A stretch of DNA of 64,000 nucleotides from CAZAPO01 sp044841755 (lineage in GTDB: Bacteria > Bacteroidota > Bacteroidia > Flavobacteriales > Flavobacteriaceae): the NCBI GenBank assembly GCA_044841755.1, contig JAXOFM010000001.1:62001-126000 (forward strand), given 5' to 3'. The position numbers and the translations under genes were made by a program. How positions within the stretch are numbered: position 1 is the stretch's first letter; every line of letters begins with the position of its first letter. Below the pieces are notes generated by a model. It was not told where the DNA came from. It made no database searches and saw only the letters and a list, made by a program, of their open reading frames with translations. This document shows positions 27,551-37,224 of this stretch, one piece after another.

Positions 27551-28579
27551 ATGTTTTTTAGCCGTAATGTTTTTGCCTTTTTAATTTGTGCTGCATTGTT
27601 TAGTTGTAGTGCAATTTCTCAATCAACAAACCCATCAAATACTACTAGCCATATGCCTTCTAAACTTATTCAACCATCATATTTGAAAGCTGGTGACAGT
27701 GTTGCTATTGTTGCCCCTTCTGGGATTTTGAAGAATAAAGAAACACATCTTAAGTTAGCTAAAGAGCTTTTAGAAAGTTGGGGATTAAAGATTAAAATTG
27801 GTGAACATGTATTTAATCAAGCAAATCATTTTGCTGGAACCGATGACGAGCGTGCTGCCGATTTACAATCAGCTTTAGATAACCCAAATATTAGTGCTAT
27901 TTGGAGTGCTCGTGGTGGTTACGGAACCGTTAGGGTTCTTGATAAACTAGATTTTTCAAAATTCAAAGCACACCCAAAATGGTTAATTGGTTACTCCGAT
28001 ATAACTGCGCTGCATAATCAAATACACAATGAAGGTGTTGAAAGCATGCATGCTATGATGTGCACCAGCATGGATGAAGACATGGAGGAATACAAAGTGA
28101 CTGTTGAAACTTTTAAAAAGGCACTATTTGGCGAAACTCTTATGTATTCAATAGATGGAAACGTTAATAATAAATCTGGTAAAGCTTCAGGGCAATTAGT
28201 TGGAGGAAATCTAACATTATTACATACTATGTTAGGCTCAGAAACCAGTATTGATACAGATGATAAAATTATCTTTTTTGAGGAAATTGGGGAGTATAAA
28301 TATCACATTGACCGAATGCTGCAAAGTTTGAAACGAGCTGGATATTTCGATAACTGCAAGGGACTCATTGTTGGAGACATAAGTAATATTAAAAAGAATA
28401 CCACCGAATGGGGAACGTCTATAGAACAACTTATTTTAGATGCCCTCAAGGAATATGATTTTCCAATTTTATTTGGGTTTCCTGCCGGACATGAAGATGA
28501 TAATAGAGCATTGATATTAGGAAGAACTATCGAAATGACTGTTAGTAAAGACCAATCTTCAGTGAATTTCGAGAAATAA
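27551..28579 (+). CDS. LD-carboxypeptidase (S66), probable lipoprotein
   Basis: 342 residues. The N-terminus MFFSRNVFAFLICAALFSCSAISQ is a signal peptide with a possible lipobox (ALFSC). The S66 fold is clear: AGDSVAIVAPSGILKNKE, SARGGYGTVRVLDKLDF, the nucleophile serine in LIGYSDITALHN, the glutamate in FFEEIGEYKYHIDRML, and the histidine in FGFPAGHEDDNRAL. S66 enzymes remove the terminal D-Ala from murein tetrapeptide (LdcA) or cleave microcin-like substrates (MccF). Peptidoglycan recycling is most likely. YraN follows 2 bases later. Confidence 0.9.
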   Translation: MFFSRNVFAFLICAALFSCSAISQSTNPSNTTSHMPSKLIQPSYLKAGDSVAIVAPSGILKNKETHLKLAKELLESWGLKIKIGEHVFNQANHFAGTDDERAADLQSALDNPNISAIWSARGGYGTVRVLDKLDFSKFKAHPKWLIGYSDITALHNQIHNEGVESMHAMMCTSMDEDMEEYKVTVETFKKALFGETLMYSIDGNVNNKSGKASGQLVGGNLTLLHTMLGSETSIDTDDKIIFFEEIGEYKYHIDRMLQSLKRAGYFDNCKGLIVGDISNIKKNTTEWGTSIEQLILDALKEYDFPILFGFPAGHEDDNRALILGRTIEMTVSKDQSSVNFEK

Positions 28580-28581
28580 TA

Positions 28582-28941
28582 ATGGCTCAACATAATCAGT
28601 TAGGAAAAAAGGGAGAAGAATTAGCTGTAGATCATTTATTAAAAAATGGCTACACCATTGTAGAAAGAAACTATAGATTTGATAAAGCTGAAATTGATAT
28701 CATAGCTCAAAAAAAAGATACGCTAGCTATTATAGAAGTAAAAACAAGGTCTTCTACTGATTTTGGGGATCCACAAGATTTTGTAAAACCTAAGCAAATA
28801 AAAAACCTAGTAAAAGCTGTTGATGAATATGTAACTATCAACGATTTAGATGTTGATATTAGGTTTGACATTATTGCAATAGTGAAGAATGGAAATAATT
28901 GTTCTATAGAGCATCTTGAAGATGCTTTTTATCACTTTTAA
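28582..28941 (+). CDS. YraN family (UPF0102) endonuclease-like protein
   Basis: 119 residues. The restriction-endonuclease-like core is visible: GKKGEELAVDHLLKNGYTIVERNYRF, then AEIDIIAQKKDTLAIIEVKTRS with the D-ExK catalytic pattern. The cellular role of YraN is not settled. A hairpin followed by TTTTT lies inside the last codons (28910-28931), so the transcript may end within or just beyond the coding end. Confidence 0.92.
   Translation: MAQHNQLGKKGEELAVDHLLKNGYTIVERNYRFDKAEIDIIAQKKDTLAIIEVKTRSSTDFGDPQDFVKPKQIKNLVKAVDEYVTINDLDVDIRFDIIAIVKNGNNCSIEHLEDAFYHF
28910..28931 (+). terminator. Terminator hairpin embedded in the yraN 3' end
   Basis: AGCATCTT / AAGATGCT around a single G, followed directly by TTTTT. 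It encodes the last residues of YraN (EHLEDAF) and there is no other terminator before the convergent gene at 28971. Confidence 0.5.
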
Positions 28942-28970
28942 TTCTTACAATCTAAGATACAAGACTAGTT

Positions 28971-30299
28971 TCATTTATTGTTTTCTGTCCACTTTTTGTA
29001 AGCAGGAAAATCGTAAGGTTTTGCAAGTATCTTTTTGTCACCATTTAAAACAAAGTATGTAGGTGTAGAAGTTACATTATAGCTCCTACCAATTTCGTTT
29101 TGCCATTTTCCTAAACCTAGTATATGATCAAACTCAGGGTATTTAGCAATTTCTCTCTGCCATTGTGAAGGCTCATCCTCTAAACCTATCGCTATCACTT
29201 TAACGTCTTCATTACCCTTAACAAACTCATACAACTGAGGTATTTCATCCAAACAATGTGAACAACCACTACTCCAAAAGACAACTACATATTGTCTAGC
29301 TACTTTGTAGTCATATAAAGAAATATCTGTTACCTCAGCGCCCTCCTTTACCTGAACATCAAATTCTGGTGCTTTATTACCAATAGACAAGTCCTTGAAC
29401 AAATTAAGTCCGTCAATTAACTCCTGATCATTTAATGACTCTGCAATTGACATCAGATAATTCTCTGTAATATGATTCGCTACTTCTTCTTGGTTTCCAT
29501 CAACCATTTGCTGCCATAATACCTCGAGTAAAATGCTTTTTATCTCAGAATTAGCGTCTTCCATTGCATTACAAACCTCATCAACATTTTGCTTAAGAGA
29601 AGCTTTTTCATCTCCTTCTTTATCTCCCATTCCAAAAACATAATTAAGTACTCGTTCAATTAAAAAATTTGAACTTTGAAGTACCTTGTTATTGAAGTCA
29701 ACATTATCAAAGAAATGCAATTTTAAATTCTGAATATAGGTTGTAAGATCTTCAAACTCTGAAGGAATATAAGGTCTATTGGCCTTAATAAAATTTAGTG
29801 CAATAGTACCTTCAGCAGCTTTTTCATATTCTGTTTGTGTTTCTTCCTGGGTTTTAAATATTGCTTTTAAAGCCAAAGAGTCTGTACTCTGTTGCCTATA
29901 AAAATTACCTATACTTTGACTAATTAATCCCATACTGTTGGTATAAGAATTAACTAGCTTGTTTTCAACTGAAGTCTTGAATTCTACTCCTGTTTCTGCA
30001 TTAAAGTTCAATTCTACATCTTCTTTTGCATTGTAAATAACATCAAAATTAAATTCTGATTGTGGCAACGCATAAACCAATTTATACATTCCCTCCGTCA
30101 CTGTAGAATCAAGGTGAAACTCAAACTTTCCAGCATCATCAATCATCGTGTTTGCCACAAACATTGAAGCTTCTGGAGTTACTTTATACAATATGGCAAA
30201 TTGATACTCTTCTCCAGGAGTAAACGTTCCCTTAATGGTATGTTGAGAAACCATTAACAATGGAACAAAAAATAATATACAGCTAATTCTCTTAAACAT
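28971..30299 (-). CDS. Thioredoxin-fold exported protein (TlpA/ResA-like)
   Basis: 442 residues from the ATG at 30299 (MFKRISCILFFVPLLMVSQ), a signal peptide; an open frame reaches 30341. Residues about 20-110 resemble the beta-sandwich N-terminal domain found in Bacteroidota thiol reductases; a long helical middle follows; the last 140 residues are a thioredoxin domain (NKAPEFDVQ, VVFWSSGCSHCLDEIPQLYEF, TSTPTYFVLNGDKKILAKP). The active site is CSHC, with a cis-proline loop TPTYF. It probably reduces or makes disulfides in the periplasm. Confidence 0.85.
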   Translation of the reverse strand: MFKRISCILFFVPLLMVSQHTIKGTFTPGEEYQFAILYKVTPEASMFVANTMIDDAGKFEFHLDSTVTEGMYKLVYALPQSEFNFDVIYNAKEDVELNFNAETGVEFKTSVENKLVNSYTNSMGLISQSIGNFYRQQSTDSLALKAIFKTQEETQTEYEKAAEGTIALNFIKANRPYIPSEFEDLTTYIQNLKLHFFDNVDFNNKVLQSSNFLIERVLNYVFGMGDKEGDEKASLKQNVDEVCNAMEDANSEIKSILLEVLWQQMVDGNQEEVANHITENYLMSIAESLNDQELIDGLNLFKDLSIGNKAPEFDVQVKEGAEVTDISLYDYKVARQYVVVFWSSGCSHCLDEIPQLYEFVKGNEDVKVIAIGLEDEPSQWQREIAKYPEFDHILGLGKWQNEIGRSYNVTSTPTYFVLNGDKKILAKPYDFPAYKKWTENNK

Positions 30300-30358
30300 A
30301 GATTCTCTAATAATACGACTCAATTTTACTTGATTTGTCACACTTTTTTATTCAATAA

Positions 30359-33300
30359 TTACGCCAAAACTGGTTGCAATGCTGATAAAGCTTTTTCTAC
30401 TGAATTAATATTTTCAAAGGTAAGCAATAATCGCAATCCTTTTCTGGTTTGTTTTTCTTTCATTTTACATGCTAACGGATTAGTTTGCACAAACTGCAAG
30501 ACCTTAGTAAATGAAGGACTTTTATAAAAATTGCTTTGCTGATCACTAACAAAATAACCAACCAATTTTCCATGCTTCATAATAATCTTTTCAAAGCCTA
30601 GTTTTGCGCCTATCCATTTTATTCTCATGCTACAAATAAGATCAACAACTTGAGCAGGTATTTCGCCAAACCTATCTGTAATATCAGACTCAAACTTCAA
30701 CAAATCTTCTTCTGTCTTTATTTCATTAAGCTTTGTGTAAAGATTTAAACGTTCGGTTATGTTATTTACGTAATCATCTGGAAATAACAATTCAAAATCT
30801 GTATCGATAGTAATGTCTTTTACATACTCCTTAACTTTTAGATCATCTTTATAAAGCTCTCTAAATTCATTTTCCTTTAATTCCTCAATAGCTTCATTTA
30901 AGATCTTTTGGTATGTGTCAAAACCAATTTCGTTAATAAATCCACTTTGCTCACCTCCTAACAAATCTCCTGCACCTCTAATTTCAAGGTCTTTCATTGC
31001 TATATTAAAACCACTACCCAACTCTGTATATTGTTCTAAAGCTGTAATTCTTTTTCTGGCGTCATTGGTCATTGTAGAATATTCTGGAGTGATGAAATAG
31101 CAAAATGCTTTTTTGTTGCTTCTACCAACACGTCCACGCATTTGATGCAAATCACTCAATCCAAAATTATTGGCATTATTAATAAAGATCGTATTTGCGT
31201 TTGGAACATCCAGACCGCTTTCAACTATAGTAGTACTTACCAAAACATCAAATTCACCATTCATAAAGGCAAGCATCAACTGCTCTAGCTTTCTCCCTTC
31301 CATTTGTCCATGACCAATACCGATTTTAGCATCTGGAACAAGTCGTTGTACCATTCCTGCCACTTCTTTAATATTCTCAATTCTGTTATGAATAAAGAAA
31401 ACCTGTCCTCCACGTTGAATCTCATAGCTCACCGCATCACGAATAACTTCTTCATTAAAACGAACAACTCGACTCTCTATTGGATAACGATTTGGTGGTG
31501 GTGTTGTAATTACAGAAAGATCGCGAGCAGCCATTAAACTAAACTGCAGTGTACGCGGAATTGGTGTTGCTGTAAGCGTTAAAACATCTACATTCTCCTT
31601 AATAGTTTTTAGTTTCTCTTTTACAGCTACGCCAAATTTTTGCTCCTCATCTACAATGAGTAAACCAAGGTCTTTAAACTTTATATTTTTATTAACCAAT
31701 TGATGTGTTCCAATCACAATATCAATCGAACCTTTTTCAAGGCTTTCAATAATATCTCGTTTTTGTTGTGCAGTTCTAAACCTGTTTAGATAATCAACCG
31801 TTACAGGAAAATCTTTTAATCTTTTAGTGAAAGTCTTAAAATGCTGAAAAGCCAAAATAGTTGTTGGCACTAAAATAGCCACCTGCTTACCATTATCAAC
31901 CGCTTTAAACGCTGCACGTATAGCCACTTCAGTTTTTCCAAAGCCAACATCTCCACAAATTAAGCGATCCATTGGTCGCTCGCTTTCCATATCTGCCTTT
32001 ATATCAGCGGTAGCTGAAGTTTGATCTGGAGTATCTTCATAAACAAATGACGCTTCCAACTCATGTTGCATATAACTATCAGGGTTATACTGATAACCTG
32101 TTTTCATCTTACGCTTTGCGTAAAGCTTAATTAGGCTAAATGCAATTTCTTTAACTCTAGATTTGGTCTTCTGTTTAAGATTCTTCCAAGCTTTACTCCC
32201 AAGCTTATATATCTTTGGTGGTTTGCCATCTTTCCCGTTAAACTTGGTAATTTTATGAAGCGAGTGAATGCTCAAGTACAAAATATCGCGTTCGCCATAG
32301 ATTAACTTGATTGCCTCCTGCTTTTTCCCTTCTACGTCAATCTTTTGAAGACCTCCAAACTTTCCAATTCCGTGGTCAATATGAGTTACATAATCACCTA
32401 TTTCAAGATTGGTTAGCTCTTTAAGAGTAATTGCCTGCTTTTTTGAATAGCCATTCTTTAAATGAAACTTATGGTAACGTTCAAAAATTTGATGGTCTGT
32501 ATAACAAGCAATTCTATTTTCATGGTCAATAAAACCACTATAAAGTGATGCTACAATTGTTTTATAGTGGACTTCTTCTTCAACGTCTTCAAATATATCT
32601 TTGAATCGTTTAGCTTGTTGCTCACTAACGCAGCTAATATAATTCGTATAACCATCACGATGATTATTATTTAAGTTTTCAATTAACAAATCAAATTGTT
32701 TATTAAAAGCTGGCTGTGGTGAAGTTTTAAACTTAATCTCATTTGACTCATTACTCAAAAAAGCCTCAGCACCGAACTCCAAAACACTAAATCCTAACAA
32801 TTGCTTCTTCAGCAATTCGGAATTACAAAATAATTCTTCTGGCGAATCATGTTTTATCTCAGCGGTGAGTGCTTTAAAAGTTTCTGTGGCCTTTTCAAAA
32901 AGGTCATCTACTCTATTGAATAACAAATTGGCATTTTTTAAACCAATGACGGTTTTAGATGCCACATATTTTAAAAAACTCTGTCTACTTTCTTCGAGGA
33001 ACTTGTTTGCTACATTCGGAATTATATTGATCTTCCTGATCTTCTCTGTTGAAAGTTGAGTCGCTACATCAAAAGTTCTGATGCTATCAACCTCATCACC
33101 AAAGAATTCAATTCTATATGGTTCGTCATGTGAAAAAGAAAACACATCTACTATTCCTCCACGTACTGAAAACTCTCCTGGTTCTGTAACAAAATCAACC
33201 CTCTTGAACTGATACTCAAACAATACCTCATTTACAAAGTCAATAGACAGATTATCTCCAATAGCTATCTTCAGCGTGTTTTTTTCCAGCTCTCTACGAG

Positions 33301-33700
33301 TAACTACTTTTTCGAAAAGTGCATCAGGATATGTTACTATTAATGCAGGTTTTTTTCTTGAGTTGATACGATTTAAAACCTCTGCTCTTAACAACACATT
33401 TGCGTTATCTGTTTCTTCTATTTGATAAGGCCTTCTGTAACTTCCAGGATAGAATAGCACATCTTTCTCGTTTAACAATTCTTCAAAATCGTTAAGATAA
33501 TATGCTGCCTCTTCCTTGTCGTTAAAAATTAACAAAAATGGCTTTTCAGCTCCTTTGAAAGCATTGGCAATTACAAAAGATAAAGATGATCCAACAAGAC
33601 CTTTAAGATATACTTTTTGTTGCGGCTGGGTAATAGAATTTTGCAGTTTTTGCTGCTGCAAAGACTGTAAAAATGTTTGCGAGATTAGGGTTTTACTCAC
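30359..33700 (-). CDS. mfd: Transcription-repair coupling factor
   Basis: 1113 residues. N-terminal UvrB-homology region (VRGGIVDVFSFSHDEPYRIEFFGDEVDSI), the RNA-polymerase-interacting domain (LEIGDYVTHIDHGIGKFGGL), then the RecG-type translocase with Walker A in ICGDVGFGKTEVAIRAA, DEEQKFGVAVKEKLK, TLTATPIPRTL, and motif VI QMRGRVGRSNKKAFCYF. A C-terminal TRCF domain closes the protein. It dislodges stalled RNA polymerase and recruits UvrA. The start codon is GTG. A -7 box TATATTTG lies 17 bases upstream. Confidence 0.97.
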   Translation of the reverse strand: MSKTLISQTFLQSLQQQKLQNSITQPQQKVYLKGLVGSSLSFVIANAFKGAEKPFLLIFNDKEEAAYYLNDFEELLNEKDVLFYPGSYRRPYQIEETDNANVLLRAEVLNRINSRKKPALIVTYPDALFEKVVTRRELEKNTLKIAIGDNLSIDFVNEVLFEYQFKRVDFVTEPGEFSVRGGIVDVFSFSHDEPYRIEFFGDEVDSIRTFDVATQLSTEKIRKINIIPNVANKFLEESRQSFLKYVASKTVIGLKNANLLFNRVDDLFEKATETFKALTAEIKHDSPEELFCNSELLKKQLLGFSVLEFGAEAFLSNESNEIKFKTSPQPAFNKQFDLLIENLNNNHRDGYTNYISCVSEQQAKRFKDIFEDVEEEVHYKTIVASLYSGFIDHENRIACYTDHQIFERYHKFHLKNGYSKKQAITLKELTNLEIGDYVTHIDHGIGKFGGLQKIDVEGKKQEAIKLIYGERDILYLSIHSLHKITKFNGKDGKPPKIYKLGSKAWKNLKQKTKSRVKEIAFSLIKLYAKRKMKTGYQYNPDSYMQHELEASFVYEDTPDQTSATADIKADMESERPMDRLICGDVGFGKTEVAIRAAFKAVDNGKQVAILVPTTILAFQHFKTFTKRLKDFPVTVDYLNRFRTAQQKRDIIESLEKGSIDIVIGTHQLVNKNIKFKDLGLLIVDEEQKFGVAVKEKLKTIKENVDVLTLTATPIPRTLQFSLMAARDLSVITTPPPNRYPIESRVVRFNEEVIRDAVSYEIQRGGQVFFIHNRIENIKEVAGMVQRLVPDAKIGIGHGQMEGRKLEQLMLAFMNGEFDVLVSTTIVESGLDVPNANTIFINNANNFGLSDLHQMRGRVGRSNKKAFCYFITPEYSTMTNDARKRITALEQYTELGSGFNIAMKDLEIRGAGDLLGGEQSGFINEIGFDTYQKILNEAIEELKENEFRELYKDDLKVKEYVKDITIDTDFELLFPDDYVNNITERLNLYTKLNEIKTEEDLLKFESDITDRFGEIPAQVVDLICSMRIKWIGAKLGFEKIIMKHGKLVGYFVSDQQSNFYKSPSFTKVLQFVQTNPLACKMKEKQTRKGLRLLLTFENINSVEKALSALQPVLA

Positions 33701-33716
33701 GAAGTAAATTTTGACG

Positions 33717-33724
33717 CAAATATA
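33717..33724 (-). promoter_or_regulatory. -7 promoter box for mfd
   Basis: TATATTTG on the minus strand, an exact TAnnTTTG, 16 bases from the GTG start. The -33 region is not recognisable. Confidence 0.45.
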
Positions 33725-33780
33725 TAATAATTGTTCATTAGAATTTCACTTTTTCTTACCCTAAAAAGAGCCAATAACAC

Positions 33781-33788
33781 TATCTTTG
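33781..33788 (+). promoter_or_regulatory. -7 promoter box for the TerB-like gene
   Basis: TATCTTTG, an exact TAnnTTTG, 24 bases before the ATG at 33813. The -33 region is weak. Confidence 0.45.
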
Positions 33789-33812
33789 TAATACAGAAAA
33801 CTATTTATAATT

Positions 33813-34244
33813 ATGGAAAATTTAGATATATACGATAACGAATTCAGAAAGCGAAATAAAGACCATTTTGCATCAATAGTTAGAATAGCTTTAAGTGATG
33901 ATGAAATTAGAGATGAAGAAAGAGAATTCTTGAAAAGATTAGCTTTTAGTCTGGACATTTCAGATTCTGATTATAAGACTATTGTTAAGAACTATATGTC
34001 GCACTCTATTAATCCACCCGTTTCATACGATAGAAGATTAGAAAGATTATACGATCTTACTCGCATGGTATGGGCTGATAAAATTAGAACAGCTGACGAG
34101 GTAAAACTTTTAAGAAAGTTTGCTGTAGCCTTAGGGTTTCATGCAGTAAATGTAAAATACATTACTGAGAAAGCTTTAGAGCTTGTTAGACAAGGTGATG
34201 GTCTAGATGAGTTTATTTATGGGATTAAAAATATGAATCAATAA
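33813..34244 (+). CDS. TerB-like helical protein
   Basis: 143 residues. The TerB pattern is present: an all-helical body with FASIVRIALSDDEIRDEEREFLKRLAFSLDIS and, after it, DKIRTADEVKLLRKFAVALGF, both with the acidic metal-site style Asp-x-x-Ile-x-x-x-Glu. TerB-family proteins occur in tellurite-resistance and stress complexes, but lone copies like this have no assigned function; no other ter genes are nearby. A bidirectional terminator follows. Confidence 0.75.
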   Translation: MENLDIYDNEFRKRNKDHFASIVRIALSDDEIRDEEREFLKRLAFSLDISDSDYKTIVKNYMSHSINPPVSYDRRLERLYDLTRMVWADKIRTADEVKLLRKFAVALGFHAVNVKYITEKALELVRQGDGLDEFIYGIKNMNQ

Positions 34245-34276
34245 AAAAAAGCGAACTTAAAAGTTCGCTTTTTTTT
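34243..34276. terminator. Bidirectional intrinsic terminator
   Basis: Perfect AAGCGAACTT / AAGTTCGCTT stem with an A8 run on the left and a T8 run on the right, between the convergent TerB-like and fbp genes. Confidence 0.9.
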
Positions 34277-34286
34277 GATCTAAATA

Positions 34287-35294
34287 CTAATTATTAGCTT
34301 CCATAAATTCTTCTGCCTTCTCAACCATTTTTCTACTTCCGCATATAAAAGGCACACGTTGATGTAATTCTGTTGGTTCAATTTCCATAATTCGCTTAAA
34401 ACCATCACTTGCTTTCGCATCTGCCTGTTCTGCTAAAAAAGCCATTGGGTTACATTCATAAAGCAAACGTAACTTTCCTGTTGGATATCTTGAACTTTCA
34501 GGGTACATATAAATACCTCCTTTGATCATGTTTCTATGAAAATCAGAAACTAACGAACCAATATACCTTGATGTATAAGGTCTATCTTCTTCCTCTTTTT
34601 GGCAATATTTAATATAGTCTTTAATTCCTTGAGGGAAGTGTATATAGTTCCCTTCATTTACCGAATATATTTTCCCTTTCTCAGGGAATTTCATACTAGG
34701 GTGTGATAAGTAAAAGGTTCCAATGGCTGGATTCAAAGTAAACCCATTAACTCCATCTCCAGTTGTATAAACCAACATTGTTGAAGTACCATAAATCACA
34801 TAACCAGCGGCTACTTGTTCATCTCCTTTTTGCAAAAAATCTTCAATAGTAACAGGTGTTCCTACTGGCGTAACTCTTCTGTATACCGAAAAGATAGTAC
34901 CCACTGAAACATTTACATCTATATTTGAAGAACCATCTAAAGGATCAATAAGTACAACGTATTTATTTTGATGATTTTCATCTTGACTGTTAATAGAGAT
35001 AAAATTGTCTTCCTCTTCACTGGCAATTCCACAAACAATATTTCTATTTATTAATGTTTGTATAAATTTCTCATTTGCATAAACATCTAACTTCTGTTGG
35101 GTTTCTCCTTGAATATTAGAATCTCCCGAGTCTCCAATAATATCAACAAGTCCAGCTTTGTTTACCTCATGGTTCACAACCTTGGCAGCTAATCTAATAG
35201 AGTTTATTAATCGAGATAATTCTCCTGAAGTGTACTTAAATGATTGTTGGTTTTCAATAATAAACTCTCCAAGAGTTTGATTTTTTTGAGACAT
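34287..35294 (-). CDS. fbp: Class I fructose-1,6-bisphosphatase
   Basis: 335 residues from the ATG at 35294 (MSQKNQTLGEFIIENQ), a better match to the family than the frame extension to 35342. Metal and substrate residues are visible: CGIASEEEDNF, VLIDPLDGSSNIDVNVSVGTIFSVY, YGTSTMLVYTTGDGVNGFTL, RYIGSLVSDFHRNMIKGGIYMYP and LRLLYECNPMAFLAEQA. It hydrolyses fructose 1,6-bisphosphate in gluconeogenesis. Confidence 0.96.
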   Translation of the reverse strand: MSQKNQTLGEFIIENQQSFKYTSGELSRLINSIRLAAKVVNHEVNKAGLVDIIGDSGDSNIQGETQQKLDVYANEKFIQTLINRNIVCGIASEEEDNFISINSQDENHQNKYVVLIDPLDGSSNIDVNVSVGTIFSVYRRVTPVGTPVTIEDFLQKGDEQVAAGYVIYGTSTMLVYTTGDGVNGFTLNPAIGTFYLSHPSMKFPEKGKIYSVNEGNYIHFPQGIKDYIKYCQKEEEDRPYTSRYIGSLVSDFHRNMIKGGIYMYPESSRYPTGKLRLLYECNPMAFLAEQADAKASDGFKRIMEIEPTELHQRVPFICGSRKMVEKAEEFMEANN

Positions 35295-35393
35295 TGATAG
35301 CAGCAATTTTGTTTGGGACAAATATCGTCTTTTTTTTGTCAACTATAACGTTTGAGTAAAAATTAAAAAGCAAAAGATTAATCAACTTTAAAC

Positions 35394-35401
35394 TATATTT
35401 G
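35394..35401 (+). promoter_or_regulatory. -7 promoter box for the GNAT/aspartate kinase pair
   Basis: TATATTTG, an exact TAnnTTTG, 20 bases before the ATG at 35422. It supports the ATG over the upstream in-frame TTG at 35413. Confidence 0.5.
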
Positions 35402-35421
35402 AACTCTTAATTTTGATACTT

Positions 35422-35904
35422 ATGGATTTTGCAATACGTGATGCGACGACAGAAGATATGCCTAGCGTTTTAGGTTTAATAAAAGAACTTGCAGAGTTTG
35501 AAAAAGAACCGAATGCTGTCGAAGTGACTGTTGAGGAGCTTCAAAATGATGGATTTGGTAAAAATCCCGCATTTAAATGTTTTGTGGCTGAAACAGATGG
35601 TAAAGTTGCTGGTACTGCCATAGTTTTTAATAGATTCTCTACATGGAAAGGAAAGATATTACATTTGGAAGATCTTGTGGTTAGTCAAGAAATGAGAGGA
35701 AGAGGTATAGGTACAGCTTTGTTAGATCGTGTTGTGCAACATGGTTATGATTTAGGCGTTAAAAGAATTAATTGGGAAGTACTAGACTGGAACGAAGGAG
35801 CTATCAAACTATATGAAGCAAAAGGAGCTAAAATACTTCGGGACTGGGATGTGGTTCATCTTAATGAACAAGGAATTAAAAATTACATATCTAATTTAAG
35901 TTAA
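35422..35904 (+). CDS. GNAT N-acetyltransferase (SSAT-like)
   Basis: 160 residues from the ATG at 35422. It reads like the spermidine/diamine acetyltransferase branch: IRDATTEDMPSVLGLIKELAEFEKEPNAV at the start, then the acetyl-CoA motif LEDLVVSQEMRGRGIGTALLDRVV and WEVLDWNEGAIKLYEAKGA. The usual job is acetyl transfer to a polyamine or small amine; here the substrate is not proven. Its stop overlaps the aspartate kinase start by 1 base (TAATG), so the two are translated together. Confidence 0.87.
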   Translation: MDFAIRDATTEDMPSVLGLIKELAEFEKEPNAVEVTVEELQNDGFGKNPAFKCFVAETDGKVAGTAIVFNRFSTWKGKILHLEDLVVSQEMRGRGIGTALLDRVVQHGYDLGVKRINWEVLDWNEGAIKLYEAKGAKILRDWDVVHLNEQGIKNYISNLS

Positions 35905-37154
35905 TGCGCATTTTTAAGTTTGGTGGAGCTTCGGTAAAAGATGCCGATAGTGTGAAAAATTTAGCTAAGGTTTTAAATACGGTTGGTTATAAGGACACTA
36001 TGGTTGTTGTTTCAGCAATGGGAAAAACTACTAATGCCTTAGAACGTGTAATTAGCAACTATTTTAATAAAAAGAAAGAACTGCAAAGTTCAATTCAAGA
36101 GGTCAAAAAATTTCACAATGCTATTCTTCTAGAATTATTTGAGAATGAGAATCATCCAGCTTTTAAAATGGTTTCCGAATTATTTAAAGAACTAAGCATT
36201 TTCTTTGATCGAAATAAATCTCCTGATTATAATTTTGTTTACGATCAAGTAGTTGGATTTGGTGAACTAGCTTCTACCACAATAGTAAGCTCGTATTTAA
36301 ACGAAATAGGGTTAAATTATAAGTTACTAGATGTTAGAAATTTTATTAAAACAAATAGTTTTTATAGAAACGCTAAAGTAGATTGGGAAACCACTCAGCG
36401 AAATATTACCAAAAATGTAAATATTAATACTCTGAATATCACTCAAGGTTTCTTAGGAAGTGACAGTAATAACTTCACTACAACCTTGGGTCGTGAAGGA
36501 AGTGATTATACCGCTGCAATTTTCGCCTATTGCTTAAACGCTGATAATGTTACCATATGGAAAGATGTTCCTGGAGTATTAAATGCAGATCCTAGATATT
36601 TTGAAAATGCCCAATTACTTAATAAAATATCCTATCGCGAAGCTATAGAGTTAGCCTTTTATGGTGCTTCTGTAATTCACCCTAAAACTTTACAACCACT
36701 GCAGCGAAAGGAAATTCCACTTTACGTAAAATCATTTATAAATCCAGAAAACAACGGAACTTGTGTAAGTAAAGGTGTTGATATTGAGCCAAAAATTCCT
36801 TGTCTTATTGTTAAAAAGAATCAAGTATTAATTTCACTTTCATCTTTAGATTTTTCTTTCATTGTAGAAGAAAATATTAGTGAAATATTCAACTTACTCC
36901 ATACTTATAAAATGAAGGTTGATGTAATTCAAAATTCAGCTATTAGCTTCTCAGTTTGCGTTGATAACAATTACAATAATCTTGAAAAGTTGTTGCAGCA
37001 ATTAAAAGCTAAATTCAAGGTTGATCATTTTGAAAATGTTTCGTTGTATACCATTCGACATTTCAATAAACAAACTGTAGAAAATTTAGAACAAAATAAG
37101 ACAGTCTTGCTAAAACAAATCTTAGGTGACACCGTTCAAATTGTAACAAAGTAG
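35904..37154 (+). CDS. lysC: Aspartate kinase
   Basis: 416 residues, the length of a monofunctional aspartokinase. The kinase fold opens with KFGGASVKDADSVKNLAKVL, continues with GFLGSDSNNFTTTLGREGSDYTAAIFA, and VTIWKDVPGVLNADPRYFENAQLL, then IELAFYGASVIHPKTLQPL. ACT-like repeats make up the C-terminal 120 residues. It phosphorylates aspartate, the first step toward lysine, threonine and methionine. No homoserine dehydrogenase is fused, so this is the unfused paralogue type common in Flavobacteriia. The symbol is by role, not by proven orthology. Confidence 0.92.
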   Translation: MRIFKFGGASVKDADSVKNLAKVLNTVGYKDTMVVVSAMGKTTNALERVISNYFNKKKELQSSIQEVKKFHNAILLELFENENHPAFKMVSELFKELSIFFDRNKSPDYNFVYDQVVGFGELASTTIVSSYLNEIGLNYKLLDVRNFIKTNSFYRNAKVDWETTQRNITKNVNINTLNITQGFLGSDSNNFTTTLGREGSDYTAAIFAYCLNADNVTIWKDVPGVLNADPRYFENAQLLNKISYREAIELAFYGASVIHPKTLQPLQRKEIPLYVKSFINPENNGTCVSKGVDIEPKIPCLIVKKNQVLISLSSLDFSFIVEENISEIFNLLHTYKMKVDVIQNSAISFSVCVDNNYNNLEKLLQQLKAKFKVDHFENVSLYTIRHFNKQTVENLEQNKTVLLKQILGDTVQIVTK

Positions 37155-37191
37155 TGTTTAACTATGTCTTTATAGGTATAAAAAATTCATG

Positions 37192-37199
37192 TACTTTTG
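37192..37199 (+). promoter_or_regulatory. -7 promoter box for the acyltransferase gene
   Basis: TACTTTTG, an exact TAnnTTTG, 25 bases before the ATG at 37225. Confidence 0.45.
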
Positions 37200-37224
37200 T
37201 AATTCTCTCAACCAAACTAATTAA

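Noticed and set aside
33813..34244. A tellurite-resistance island around the TerB-like gene
   Set aside because: No terA, terC, terD or terZ-like genes are near; a lone TerB-like protein does not support it.
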